Positions 8,724 through 16,616 of a stretch of 34,675 nucleotides of DNA are shown piece by piece. The DNA is from Acidimicrobiia bacterium. GTDB taxonomy: Bacteria > Actinomycetota > Acidimicrobiia > IMCC26256 > JAMXLJ01. The translations under genes and the position numbers were made by a program. Positions within the stretch are counted from its first letter, which is position 1. Each line of letters begins with the position of its first letter. A model generated the notes under the pieces. The model did no database searches, was not told the DNA's origin, and saw nothing but the letters and a program-made list of their open reading frames with translations. The stretch is from NCBI GenBank assembly GCA_024281095.1, contig JAMXLJ010000103.1, positions 1-34,675 of the forward strand, in the 5' to 3' direction.

Positions 8724-10388
8724 ATGCAGTCTCACACCACGACCCGGCCCGCCGTCACACCCGACCCGGGCGACACGCGCCCTCGCGTGGGGCCCGATGG
8801 TCGCCGCCTGGTCCTCGTCGTCGTGGGGCTGGCCCTGCTCCCGCTCGTGGTGTCGGCGATTGCCATCGTGGTGCGTGGCGGGGCACTGCATCCCTGGGGT
8901 GACCAGGCCCTCCTCGAGCTCGACGTGCGCGACGTCACCCGTCACTTCGTGCTCACGGGGGCGTACTCACGTTTCGGCTGGCGCCATCCCGGGCCGCTCG
9001 AGCTCTACCTCGTCGCGCTGCCGTATCGCCTCGTCGCCGAGCACTCGGTGGGCATCTATCTCGGTGCACTGCTGCTGAACGGCGTCGCGATCGCCGGGAT
9101 CGCGCATCTTGCGCGGCGCCGCGCGGGAACACCACTGCTCGTCTGGTCGATGTTCGTCACGCTGCTGCTCGTGCGTACGTTCGGGCCCAACGCGGTGCGC
9201 AACCCCTGGACGCCCTACGTCACGGTCATCCCATGTCTGTTGATGATCCTGCTGGGGTGGTCGCTCGTCGAGGGCGACACGTGGGCCCTGCCCTTCGCGG
9301 TCGCGACCGGGTCCTTCCTGGTGCAGGCCCACGTCGAGTACACGGCCCTGGTCGTCGTGCTCGTGGGTGGTGGGCTCGTCGTGCTCGCGGTCCGCGCCCT
9401 TGCCGAGCCGGGCCGCCCCCATATCGCGCGTCTCGCGCGCATCACCGCGATCTCCGCCGTGGTGGGGGTGCTGCTGTGGATCCCGCCGGTCGTGCAACAG
9501 CTGACCCATCACCCCGGCAACCTCGGGTTGCTCGTGCGGTTCTTCCGCGCCGGCCATCCCGGCCATGGCCTGTCGACCGCGCTGCACGTCGTCGCCGGTG
9601 AGTGGTCGTGGCGGCCGAACTGGCTGGTGCACTGGGGATCGGTACGGGCCGCTTCGGGTGAGCTCAACACGTCGAGCTCGCCGGTGCCCGTCCTGCTCGT
9701 GCCCTATGTCGCCGCGCTCGCGCTGTCGTGGCGGCGGGCTCCCTCGGCTCGCAATCTGCTCCTCGTCGTCGCGGCCTCGTGGGCCGTCGCGATCGTGTCC
9801 GTCACCCACATCGTCGGCGGGCTGTACCCATATCTCCTCCGCTGGCTGGACGCGCTCGGCGCCGCGACCCTGCTGGCGATCGGCTTCGCACTCTGGACCC
9901 GCCTCGCCGACGCGCGACGGGGCGCCCGCCTCGCGGTGAGCGCGGCGACCGCGGTGACCGCGGTCGCCGTGGCCGGTCTCGTCGCCACGAGCGTTGTCGC
10001 GTGCGTCGCCTCCGGCCGTGCGCGGATCCCGTACGCGGCTGAGTCGCAGATGCTGGCCCGGCTCGAGAAGCCCGTCCTCACCGCGGCGCGGGACGCCCAC
10101 GGCCTCGTCGTGCTGCGCCGCGACGACACGGGCTATGCCGCAGCCACGCTCGCCGGCATCGCGCTCGAGTTGGAGCGCCACCATGTGCCCGTGCGGGTCG
10201 ACGCCCGGAAGGACCCGGCCCTCGGCGCGCTCTTCACGACGTCGCGCCTCTTCCATACGAGCATGGCCAACGCGACGGCAGTGTGGCTCACCGTCACGGC
10301 CGGCGGTCGAGTCCCGCCGGATGCCGGCAATCAGATCGCGTCCGCCGGTCCGGTCAGGGTGCTCCAGCTTCGGTTCCAAGGGCGTTGA
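8724..10388 (+). CDS. Polytopic membrane protein, GT-C glycosyltransferase-like
   Basis: The 554-residue protein has a first membrane segment at about residues 28-47 (LVLVVVGLALLPLVVSAIAI). A first external loop follows with acidic residues in WGDQALLELDVRD, then the motif SRFGWRHPGPLELYL, and about nine or ten further hydrophobic segments up to about residue 440. A soluble C-terminal domain closes the protein. An acidic first loop followed by many membrane spans is the plan of GT-C transferases, which use polyprenyl-linked sugars outside the membrane. A related actinobacterial membrane family with a GW-HPGP signature exists, but its donor and acceptor are unknown to me. The ATG at 8724 has a weak GAGG upstream. 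The last 35 bases overlap the end of the convergent AhpD/CMD gene. Confidence 0.65.
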   Translation: MQSHTTTRPAVTPDPGDTRPRVGPDGRRLVLVVVGLALLPLVVSAIAIVVRGGALHPWGDQALLELDVRDVTRHFVLTGAYSRFGWRHPGPLELYLVALPYRLVAEHSVGIYLGALLLNGVAIAGIAHLARRRAGTPLLVWSMFVTLLLVRTFGPNAVRNPWTPYVTVIPCLLMILLGWSLVEGDTWALPFAVATGSFLVQAHVEYTALVVVLVGGGLVVLAVRALAEPGRPHIARLARITAISAVVGVLLWIPPVVQQLTHHPGNLGLLVRFFRAGHPGHGLSTALHVVAGEWSWRPNWLVHWGSVRAASGELNTSSSPVPVLLVPYVAALALSWRRAPSARNLLLVVAASWAVAIVSVTHIVGGLYPYLLRWLDALGAATLLAIGFALWTRLADARRGARLAVSAATAVTAVAVAGLVATSVVACVASGRARIPYAAESQMLARLEKPVLTAARDAHGLVVLRRDDTGYAAATLAGIALELERHHVPVRVDARKDPALGALFTTSRLFHTSMANATAVWLTVTAGGRVPPDAGNQIASAGPVRVLQLRFQGR

Positions 10389-10869
10389 CCGGGTTGATGG
10401 AGCACTCCTGGTCGAGCTTGAGCACCTGGGTGAGTCGACCGAACGCCAGGTAGTCGGCCACGCAGATCGTCAGGTCGAGGATCTCGGCGTCCTCGAAGTG
10501 CTCGCGAAGACGGGAGAAGAACGCGTCGTCGATCCCGAGATGCTCGAGGGCGAACCGCTCGGCGTACTCGATCGCGAGCTTCTCACGCTCGGAGTAGTCG
10601 CCGTGCTCGCGATACTCGGCGACGTGGGCGTACATCTCCTCGGTGACGCCTTGTCGCGCCAACGGCGCGATCCGCCATCCCAGTCATATGGGGCAGTCGT
10701 TGATCTGTGCGATGCGCATGCGCACGCATTCGCGCTCGCGCGCGGGGAGCCGACTCTGGTTGTACACCGCGTCGCTGAGCGCCGTGACAGCCTTCGACAT
10801 CTCGGGCCGCAGGGACCAGACCCGATAGATCTCCGGCCCCTCACCCTCCGGTACGTCGATGCGTGCCAA
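10354..10869 (-). CDS. AhpD/carboxymuconolactone decarboxylase family protein, candidate selenoprotein (CxxU)
   Basis: Read through one in-frame TGA (10684-10686), this is a full-length 171-residue AhpD-like protein. The N-terminal part has RPEMSKAV and LPARERECVRMRIAQINDC; the C-terminal part continues in the same frame with GVTEEMYAHV, YSEREKLAIEYAERFAL and DAEILDLTICVADYLAFGRL. The TGA is codon 62 and falls exactly where the family has the second Cys of CxxC: Cys59-Pro-Ile-U62. Glu47 is 12 residues before Cys59, as in the AhpD Glu-x11-Cys-x2-Cys relay. A hairpin of SECIS type follows the TGA. The TTG start at 10869 has an excellent GAGGAGGAG ribosome site. The most likely role is thiol/selenol peroxidase or disulfide reductase. 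The alternative is a recent nonsense mutation or sequencing error; no frame decay is visible. Confidence 0.7.
10654..10670 (-). promoter_or_regulatory. SECIS-like hairpin following the in-frame TGA
   Basis: On the minus strand TCGCGCC, loop GTT, GGCGCGA forms a perfect seven-base-pair stem. Twenty bases separate the TGA (ending at 10684) from the loop (10663-10661), and the loop begins with G. Bacterial SECIS elements are described as small stem-loops inside the coding frame with the apical loop about 16-37 bases after UGA and a G at the start of the loop, so all three criteria are met. A weaker lower helix GATG/CGTC can extend it. Chance pairing in GC-rich coding DNA is possible. Confidence 0.55.
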
Positions 10870-10893
10870 CTGGCTCCTCCTCGTCGATGCGCA

Positions 10894-12315
10894 CTATTCC
10901 ACTCGTCCGAGACCCAGCTGCGCCAGCACCGTGCCGGTGTCGGCGCCGAGCCCGGGCCCGGCGCCCCGCCGCGTGCGAGCACGAGGTGGTGCTGCGACCA
11001 GTCCCGGCGGGGCCCGTCCGGCCCGCCGCGATCCGGTGCCGGCGAACACCGACGTGACCACACGACGCAGCGCGACGTCGACGAGCGCGCCGCGCCCACC
11101 GACGAGACACGCGAGCGCGGCCGCGGCCGCGTGCAGACCCGCGGCCGGATCGGCGAACGCGTCCGCGCAGATCATCGGCGGGCCGCACTCGTCGCCGATC
11201 AACGCGCACGCGCCACCCGCGGCCGCGGCATCGTCTCCGAACGCGACGCGGTCACACCAACTGCCGGTACGCCCGTAGCCCGTGATGCTGATCCACGTGA
11301 CACCACGGTCGCGCACCAACACCTCGGGATCGATGCCGAGATTCTCCATCACCCGCGGGCGCGCGCTCTCGACGACCACGTCGGCGCGTTCCAAGAGCGC
11401 GCCCAAGGTGGCGCTGCGGAAGTCGATGCACACGCTGCGCTTCCCTGCGTTGAGCAGATCGAAGAACGCCCGCGGGCCGCGGCGAGCACCGTCGGGACGC
11501 GCGGGCGACTCGACCTTCACGACGTCCGCTCCCGCCTCACCGAGGAGCGCGGCACACAGAGGCCCGGCCCACAACGCGCTCAGGTCGACGACGAGCGGCC
11601 GCGCGCGCGGGCGCCGCTGCGCGCCGGGTGTGACGACCCACGGGGCGCCCGATCGCTCCAAGCCGCGCGCTGCGCGATCCTCCGCCGCGGCCTCCTCCGG
11701 CGTGACGACGGCCGCAACGGGAAGGCCCAGCAACGCGGCGCGCTCGACGAGCTCGTCACGCGTCGCGCCGACGACCCATGCCGCAAGCGCGTCCCAGGGA
11801 TCGCCATGAACTTCGCGTTGCATCAACGCGGGCAGCATCAGGAAGTCGTCGCGGCGCGCGAGGTTCCACGCAAGCCAGCCGTCGCGCGCCGCCAACAGCC
11901 GGCAGCTGCCGCCCGGCGACACCGTGCCCTGGCGGGACAGCCCCGCGATCGCGGCTCGCTCGCCGAGGAGCGCCGGCCCGTCGAGGTCGACACGCGAGCC
12001 GAGCTGCTCCGACAACACCGCGACCACCAGCGCCGCGCCTCGAATGCGGGCGGTGACGTCGCCGGGCACAGGTCGGCCCGGCCCTTCCGGCTCGCCCGTG
12101 AGCGCCATCGCACCCGACCCGGCCCAGTCGTCCAACGGGTCGCGATCGCCGTCGTCGTCGAGAACGAGCCGTGTGGATCGCTTGGTCCCCGCGGACCCCT
12201 CGGACGCATCGCCTTCCGCGGCTGCGCCGAGTGAAGTGAGCAGCTCGCACGCGGCGCGCGTCACGCGCGTGGAACCGGTGTCGCGAACGGCGAAGCCCCG
12301 GAGCGGTGCGGTCAG
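10894..12315 (-). CDS. CaiB/BaiF-type CoA-transferase with rearranged modules
   Basis: The protein (473 residues from the start used here) has an unusual order. Residues 1-35 look like a reduced CaiB N-terminus (LRGFAV ... LLTSLGA). Residues 62-215 match the middle and C-terminal half of the family (DDWAGSGAMALTGEPEGPG, then a DGWLAW segment and LGLPVAAVVTPEEA). Residues 240-430 are a second, well-conserved N-terminal half (LVVDLSALWAGPLCAALLGEAGADVVKVE, NAGKRSVCIDF, TGYGRTG, and an Asp-rich DAFADPAAG). A normal C-terminal end, LGADTGTVLAQLGL, then follows. The start is uncertain: CTG at 12315 overlaps the TetR stop as CTGA; TTG at 12351 is an alternative. It lies in one operon with TetR upstream and the AhpD/CMD gene 24 bases downstream. 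The substrate is unknown. Confidence 0.7.
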   Translation of the reverse strand: MTAPLRGFAVRDTGSTRVTRAACELLTSLGAAAEGDASEGSAGTKRSTRLVLDDDGDRDPLDDWAGSGAMALTGEPEGPGRPVPGDVTARIRGAALVVAVLSEQLGSRVDLDGPALLGERAAIAGLSRQGTVSPGGSCRLLAARDGWLAWNLARRDDFLMLPALMQREVHGDPWDALAAWVVGATRDELVERAALLGLPVAAVVTPEEAAAEDRAARGLERSGAPWVVTPGAQRRPRARPLVVDLSALWAGPLCAALLGEAGADVVKVESPARPDGARRGPRAFFDLLNAGKRSVCIDFRSATLGALLERADVVVESARPRVMENLGIDPEVLVRDRGVTWISITGYGRTGSWCDRVAFGDDAAAAGGACALIGDECGPPMICADAFADPAAGLHAAAAALACLVGGRGALVDVALRRVVTSVFAGTGSRRAGRAPPGLVAAPPRARTRRGAGPGLGADTGTVLAQLGLGRVE

Positions 12316-12986
12316 CTCGGCTTCTTGATCTTGCGGCCGGTGACGTTCCAATACAGGATCCGCGACAACGTGTCGACCTGCGTCGCGGTGCGCACGCCCC
12401 AGAACTCGAAGCCGTAGCGGTGCGCGGCGCAGTGGGCGAGCATCGCGACCATGATGAACGCCGTCGCAGTCGGGTCGACGTCGCGGTCGAGGCGACCGTC
12501 GTGTTGAAAATCGCGGACCACGTCGCACAGCGCATCCGTCACCCCGCCCAACGCACGCGTGCGGAGCTGCTTGAAGCGAAGGTCGCCCTCCTCGGTTGCG
12601 AGATCGACCACCCGGAACACGGCGCGGTGGCGCTCGTAGTACTCGAGAAAGCTCTCGACGATCCGCCGCGCCGTCTGGGCGCCGCGATCACCGCGCCAGT
12701 CGCCGCGGACGATGTCGCCGAGATACGCGGCGTCGGTCGCGAGCTCCTCCGCGAGCACGAGCACCGCTTGTTCGACGTCGGGAAAGTACTGGTAGAAGGT
12801 GGCCGGCGACGTACCCGCTTCACGAGCGATGTCGATGACCTTGATATCGCGGTACGACGTCTTCGACAGCAGCTCCGCCGTGCAGTCGAGGAGGCGGCGC
12901 CGGGTCGCGATGCCCCGCCGGCCGGGTACACGCCCGTCGGTCGCGCGGACGTCGTCCTGAAGCTCGCTCGGCTCGCTGACCGCCAT
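12312..12986 (-). CDS. TetR-family transcriptional regulator
   Basis: The 224-residue protein has an N-terminal helix-turn-helix at about residues 46-67 (YRDIKVIDIAREAGTSPATFYQYFPD), preceded by RRRLLDCTAELL. The rest is a helical ligand-binding domain ending in a basic KIKKPS tail. The ATG at 12986 is used; TACCCT lies eight bases before it, so the message is probably leaderless. A 15-base palindrome (13010-13024) in its promoter is the likely operator, consistent with autoregulation and with control of the divergent FadD19-like gene. Regulators next to acyl-CoA ligases usually sense an acyl-CoA; the ligand here is unknown. Confidence 0.88.
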   Translation of the reverse strand: MAVSEPSELQDDVRATDGRVPGRRGIATRRRLLDCTAELLSKTSYRDIKVIDIAREAGTSPATFYQYFPDVEQAVLVLAEELATDAAYLGDIVRGDWRGDRGAQTARRIVESFLEYYERHRAVFRVVDLATEEGDLRFKQLRTRALGGVTDALCDVVRDFQHDGRLDRDVDPTATAFIMVAMLAHCAAHRYGFEFWGVRTATQVDTLSRILYWNVTGRKIKKPS

Positions 12987-13009
12987 TGAAGGCAAGGGTA
13001 TCCGGGGCT

Positions 13010-13024
13010 CTGACGACTCGTCAG
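13010..13024. promoter_or_regulatory. 15-bp palindrome, probable TetR operator
   Basis: CTGACGACTCGTCAG has perfect seven-base arms around a central C. It lies 24 bases before the TetR start at 12986 and covers the place of a -35 box (CTGACG on the minus strand, 18 bases before TACCCT). It is also 69 bases upstream of the divergent ligase start. This is the usual size and place for a TetR-family operator. Confidence 0.6.
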
Positions 13025-13066
13025 CCCTGAGAGGCAACCGGGCGTCGGTGCCTTGCCGCGTTCGAC

Positions 13067-13080
13067 GGGAACGTGTTCTA
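13067..13080. promoter_or_regulatory. Second KstR-like site, upstream of the FadD19-like gene
   Basis: GGGAACGTGTTCTA contains the full AACnnGTT core and the right-hand CTA of the KstR motif TnnAACnnGTTnnA; only the first T is missing. It ends 12 bases before the ligase start at 13093. The overlapping CGTTC/GAACG pair (13059-13073) forms a further inverted repeat. Mycobacterial fadD19 is a known KstR target, so site and gene agree. Confidence 0.5.
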
Positions 13081-13092
13081 CTTCGCTCCCGG

Positions 13093-14754
13093 ATGGCTTC
13101 CGTTCCCGCGTTCAATCTCGCCGACCTCTTCGAGCTCGTCGTCGACACGGTTCCCGACCGTCTCGCGTTGGTCGCGGGCGATCGTCGCCTCACCTACCGC
13201 GAGCTCGACGAGCGGGCCAACCGCCTCGCGCACCACCTCGCAGCCATCGGCATCGGGCCCGGCGACCCGGTCGCCATCTACTCGTGGAACCGGGCGGAAT
13301 GGGTCGAGGCGATGTTCGCGGCATGGAAGATCCGCGCCGTGCCGCTCAACGTCAATTACCGCTACGTCACGGAAGAAGCGCGCTACATCCTCGACAACGC
13401 CGACGCGGTGGCGGTCGTCCACGAGCGGTCGTTCGCTCCCCTCCTCGCCGTCATTCGCGACGACCTGCCGCGTATTCGCCACTACGTCGTGCTCGACGAC
13501 GGCAGCGACGCCGACGAGGCGCACGCGGCATGCGAGGCGCTCGAGGCGGTCGACTACGAAGCGGCACTTCGATCGCAGCCGCCCGGGCGCGGGTTCCCGC
13601 CGCGGTCTTCCGACGATCTCTACGTGCTCTACACCGGCGGCACCACGGGCATGCCCAAGGGCGTCGTGTGGCGCCACGAAGACATCTTCTTCGCCGCGAT
13701 GGGCGGCGGCGGCTTCGGCCAGCCGCCGATCACCACGCCCGAGGAGCTCACCGGTCGGGTTGCGGCCGAGGGGGCACAGCTCGTCGGGATCTGCAACGCG
13801 CCGATGATGCACGGCGGCGGCCAGTGGGTGACCTGCATTGCGTTCTTCGGCGGCAACACCGTCATCCTCAACACCGACCGGCACTTCGACCCCGACGCGG
13901 TGTGGCGCCTGGCGGAGCGCGAGCACGCGCGCACGATCATGGTCGTCGGCGATGCCATGGCCCGGCCGCTCGTCGACGCGCTCTCACGGCCAGGAGCTTC
14001 GTACGACACGAGCAACATCGTCGGCATCGGTTCGGGTGGCGCGCTCCTCTCGAGCGCGGTGAAGGACCAGTTGCGCGCCGCGCTGCCGAACGCGGTGGTC
14101 GTCGACAGCTTCGGCGCGTCGGAGACGGGCGCGGGCGGCAGTGTGATGGACCTCGACGGGCCCGCGGCGGGCCCCCGCTTCACCATGGGCGAATTCATGA
14201 CGGTGCTCGACGACGACCTGCGCCCCGTGCGGCCGGGTTCGGGTGAGGTCGGACGCCTCGCCCGCAGTGGTCACGTGCCGTTGCGCTACCACAAGGACGA
14301 CGAGAAGACCGCGGCGACGTTCCTCACGACCGCGGACGGCACGCGCTGGGTCGTGCCGGGCGATTACGCGCGCATCGAGTCGGACGGCACGATCACACTG
14401 CTCGGCCGCGGCTCGGTGTGCATCAACTCCGGCGGCGAGAAGATCTTCCCCGAAGAAGTGGAAGCCGCGCTGAAGTCGCATCCCGACGTGTTCGATGCGG
14501 TCGTCGTCGGCGTGGCCGACGACCGTTTCGTGGAGCGGGTGGCGGCAATCGTGCAACCCCGGCCGGCCGCGAGCGTCTCGCTCGAAGACCTGCAGGTGCA
14601 CTGCCGCACGAAGCTTGCCGGCTACAAGGTGCCGCGCCAGCTCGTCGTCGTCGACGAGCTGGTGCGCACGCCCGTCGGCAAGCCTGACTACAGATGGGCG
14701 AAGGTGACCGCAACCGGTTCGCCGGCGCCCGTCGCCACCGACGCGCGTTCGTAA
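13093..14754 (+). CDS. Acyl-CoA synthetase, FadD19-like (steroid side-chain type)
   Basis: A 553-residue AMP-forming ligase. It activates a carboxylic acid through an acyl-adenylate to the CoA thioester. The P-loop-like motif YTGGTTGMPKG is at 180-190, followed by VVWRHEDIFF. A GIGSGGALLS segment, DSFGASETG, PGDYARIESDGTI, LGRGSVCINSGGEKIFPEEVEAAL and the C-terminal PVGKPDYRWAK with the catalytic Lys follow. The YTGGTTG form, WRHEDI and GKPDYRWAK are those of mycobacterial FadD19, the 3-oxocholest-4-en-26-oate ligase of cholesterol side-chain breakdown. Substrate assignment is by resemblance remembered, not searched. The ATG at 13093 is chosen over an upstream GTG at 13048. A KstR-like site precedes it, and a second ligase follows after 12 bases. 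Confidence 0.85.
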   Translation: MASVPAFNLADLFELVVDTVPDRLALVAGDRRLTYRELDERANRLAHHLAAIGIGPGDPVAIYSWNRAEWVEAMFAAWKIRAVPLNVNYRYVTEEARYILDNADAVAVVHERSFAPLLAVIRDDLPRIRHYVVLDDGSDADEAHAACEALEAVDYEAALRSQPPGRGFPPRSSDDLYVLYTGGTTGMPKGVVWRHEDIFFAAMGGGGFGQPPITTPEELTGRVAAEGAQLVGICNAPMMHGGGQWVTCIAFFGGNTVILNTDRHFDPDAVWRLAEREHARTIMVVGDAMARPLVDALSRPGASYDTSNIVGIGSGGALLSSAVKDQLRAALPNAVVVDSFGASETGAGGSVMDLDGPAAGPRFTMGEFMTVLDDDLRPVRPGSGEVGRLARSGHVPLRYHKDDEKTAATFLTTADGTRWVVPGDYARIESDGTITLLGRGSVCINSGGEKIFPEEVEAALKSHPDVFDAVVVGVADDRFVERVAAIVQPRPAASVSLEDLQVHCRTKLAGYKVPRQLVVVDELVRTPVGKPDYRWAKVTATGSPAPVATDARS

Positions 14755-14766
14755 CGAAGGAGACCG

Positions 14767-16317
14767 ATGGCCGAACTGGGCTTCTGGAACATCGCCGGCG
14801 ACGACCCCGACCACCTTGCCGTGGTCGATCCGGCCGGACGCGAGGTCAGCGCGGGTGAGCTTCTCGCGTCGTGCAATCAGCTCGTGCACGGTTTGCGGGA
14901 GCTCGGCCTGCAGCCCGGCGACGCGATCGCGATGCTCCTCCCGAACTCGGTGGAGGTCTTCGAGCTCTACCTCGCCGTGCTGCAAGCCGGCTTCTACCTC
15001 GTGCCCATCAACTTCCACCTCGTGGGCCCGGAGATCGCGTACATCGTGCAGGACTGCGAAGCGAAGGTGTTCGTGTCGCACGAGCGCTTCGCCGCGGCCG
15101 CGACCGCGGCAGCCGACGAGATCGAGTTCGCGAAAGAGGGTCGCTTCGCAGTCGGCGACGTGCCGGGGTTCCGGCGCTACGACGAGCTGAAGGACGGCCA
15201 ACCGACGACGCTTCCGGCCGATCGCACGACCGGCGCGGTCATGAACTACACCTCCGGCACCACTGGCCGGCCCAAGGGCGTGAGGCGGAAGCTGCCCGGC
15301 GTTCCCCCCGACGAGATCGCGATCACGTTCGGCGGGATGCTGCTGCTCTTCGGGCTGCAGCCGGGCGACGACAACGTGCACATCTGCGGCTCACCGCTGT
15401 ACCACACCGCGGTGCTCGTGTTCGCGGGTGGCGCGCTCCACCTGGGCTTCACCGTTGTCCTCATGGACAAGTGGACACCCGAGTCGATGCTCGAGCTCAT
15501 CGAGCGGTACCGCGTCACGAACAGCCACATGGTGCCGACGCAGTTCCACCGCCTGCTCGCACTGCCCGACGACGTAAAGGCGAGATACGACGTGTCGTCG
15601 CTGCGTCACATGGTGCACGCGGCGGCACCGTGCCCGCCCGACGTGAAGCGCCGCATGATCGAGTGGTGGGGCCCGGTGATCGACGAGTACTACGCCGCAA
15701 GCGAGGGCGGCGGCACGCTCGTGCGTTCCGAGGAATGGCTCGACCACCCCGGCACGGTCGGACGCGCCTGGCCGAACGCGGAGATCGTCGTCCTCGACGA
15801 CGACGGAAACGAGCTCGGCCCGAACGAGGTCGGCACGGTGTACATGCACATGGCCACCGGGGACTTCGAATACTTCAAGGACAAGGACAAGACGCAGCGC
15901 AGCCGGGTCGGGAAGTTCTTCACGGTCGGCGACATCGGGTACCTGGACGACGACGGCTGGCTGTTCCTGCGCGACCGCAAGGCCGACATGATCATCTCCG
16001 GCGGCGCCAACATTTATCCGGCTGAGATCGAGAGCGTGCTGCTCACGCATCCGAAGGTCGGCGACGCGGCGGTGTTCGGTATCCCGCATGACGACTGGGG
16101 TGAAGAGGTAAAAGCGGTCGTGGAGCCGGCCCCGGGCGTCGCGGCGTCGCCGGAGCTGGCCGGCGAGATCCTGAGCTTCTGCGCCGACAAGCTCGCAAAG
16201 TTCAAGACCCCGAAATCGCTCGACTTCATCGAGGAGATGCCGCGCGACCCGAACGGCAAGCTGTACAAGCGGAAGCTGCGCGACCCGTACTGGGAAGGAC
16301 GGGAGCGCGCGATCTGA
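14767..16317 (+). CDS. AMP-forming acyl-CoA ligase (FadD family)
   Basis: The 516-residue ligase starts at an ATG with GAAGGAGA directly before it and follows the FadD19-like gene by 12 bases, so both belong to one transcript. The adenylate motif YTSGTTGRPKG is at 161-171. Further on are EYYAASEGGG, a GDIGYLDDDGWLFLRDR hinge region, ISGGANIYPAEIE and the Lys in PNGKLYKRKLRDPYW. It resembles mycobacterial FadD4-type enzymes rather than its neighbour, so the two ligases probably activate different acids, for instance a side-chain acid and a shorter intermediate. Length and motifs are complete. Confidence 0.88.
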   Translation: MAELGFWNIAGDDPDHLAVVDPAGREVSAGELLASCNQLVHGLRELGLQPGDAIAMLLPNSVEVFELYLAVLQAGFYLVPINFHLVGPEIAYIVQDCEAKVFVSHERFAAAATAAADEIEFAKEGRFAVGDVPGFRRYDELKDGQPTTLPADRTTGAVMNYTSGTTGRPKGVRRKLPGVPPDEIAITFGGMLLLFGLQPGDDNVHICGSPLYHTAVLVFAGGALHLGFTVVLMDKWTPESMLELIERYRVTNSHMVPTQFHRLLALPDDVKARYDVSSLRHMVHAAAPCPPDVKRRMIEWWGPVIDEYYAASEGGGTLVRSEEWLDHPGTVGRAWPNAEIVVLDDDGNELGPNEVGTVYMHMATGDFEYFKDKDKTQRSRVGKFFTVGDIGYLDDDGWLFLRDRKADMIISGGANIYPAEIESVLLTHPKVGDAAVFGIPHDDWGEEVKAVVEPAPGVAASPELAGEILSFCADKLAKFKTPKSLDFIEEMPRDPNGKLYKRKLRDPYWEGRERAI

Positions 16318-16330
16318 GCAGGCGGTCAAG

Positions 16331-16350
16331 CGCAGGCGCCGGCACCTGCG
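16331..16350. terminator. Hairpin between convergent ligase and ferredoxin genes
   Basis: CGCAGG and CCTGCG pair across an eight-base loop in the 48-base gap between two converging stops. There is no T-run on either side, so it would be a weak intrinsic terminator at most. Confidence 0.3.
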
Positions 16351-16365
16351 CGACCGCCGAGGCTC

Positions 16366-16560
16366 TCAGTCCTCTTCGATGCTGATGGCCTGCTTCGGGC
16401 ACTGCCGCACGGCCTCTTCGACCTTCGGCCGCATCGACTCGGGCGGGTGCTCGTCGAGGACGTACAGGAAGTCGTCGTCGCGGACCTCGAACACCTCGGG
16501 GGCGATGCCCATGCAGACTGCGTTGCTCTCGCACAGGTCGTAGTTGACGACGACCTTCAT
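16366..16560 (-). CDS. 3Fe-4S ferredoxin, FdxD-like
   Basis: A 64-residue ferredoxin with Cys10-x5-Cys16 (LCESNAVCMGIAPEVFEV) and Cys54-Pro (RQCPKQAIS). The position that holds a further Cys in 4Fe-4S ferredoxins is not Cys, which marks a single [3Fe-4S] cluster. Such ferredoxins pass electrons to cytochromes P450 or hydroxylases. The sequence resembles mycobacterial FdxD, a KstR-regulated member of the cholesterol side-chain cluster. The ATG at 16560 follows a GGGGAG ribosome site. No P450 is in the window. The DJ-1/PfpI gene lies 56 bases upstream on the same strand. Confidence 0.88.
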   Translation of the reverse strand: MKVVVNYDLCESNAVCMGIAPEVFEVRDDDFLYVLDEHPPESMRPKVEEAVRQCPKQAISIEED

Positions 16561-16616
16561 CGTGGCTCCCCTTCCGCGCTGACGTTCCGGCGCGGGCAGG
16601 ATAGCGAAGCGCCCGG

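Noticed and set aside
10684-10869. Treating the AhpD/CMD gene as two separate short genes or a plain pseudogene
   Set aside because: Both halves are in the same frame and join into one family member; the second half has no ribosome site of its own; the only lesion falls at the redox Cys codon. A nonsense mutation remains possible but is the less economical reading.
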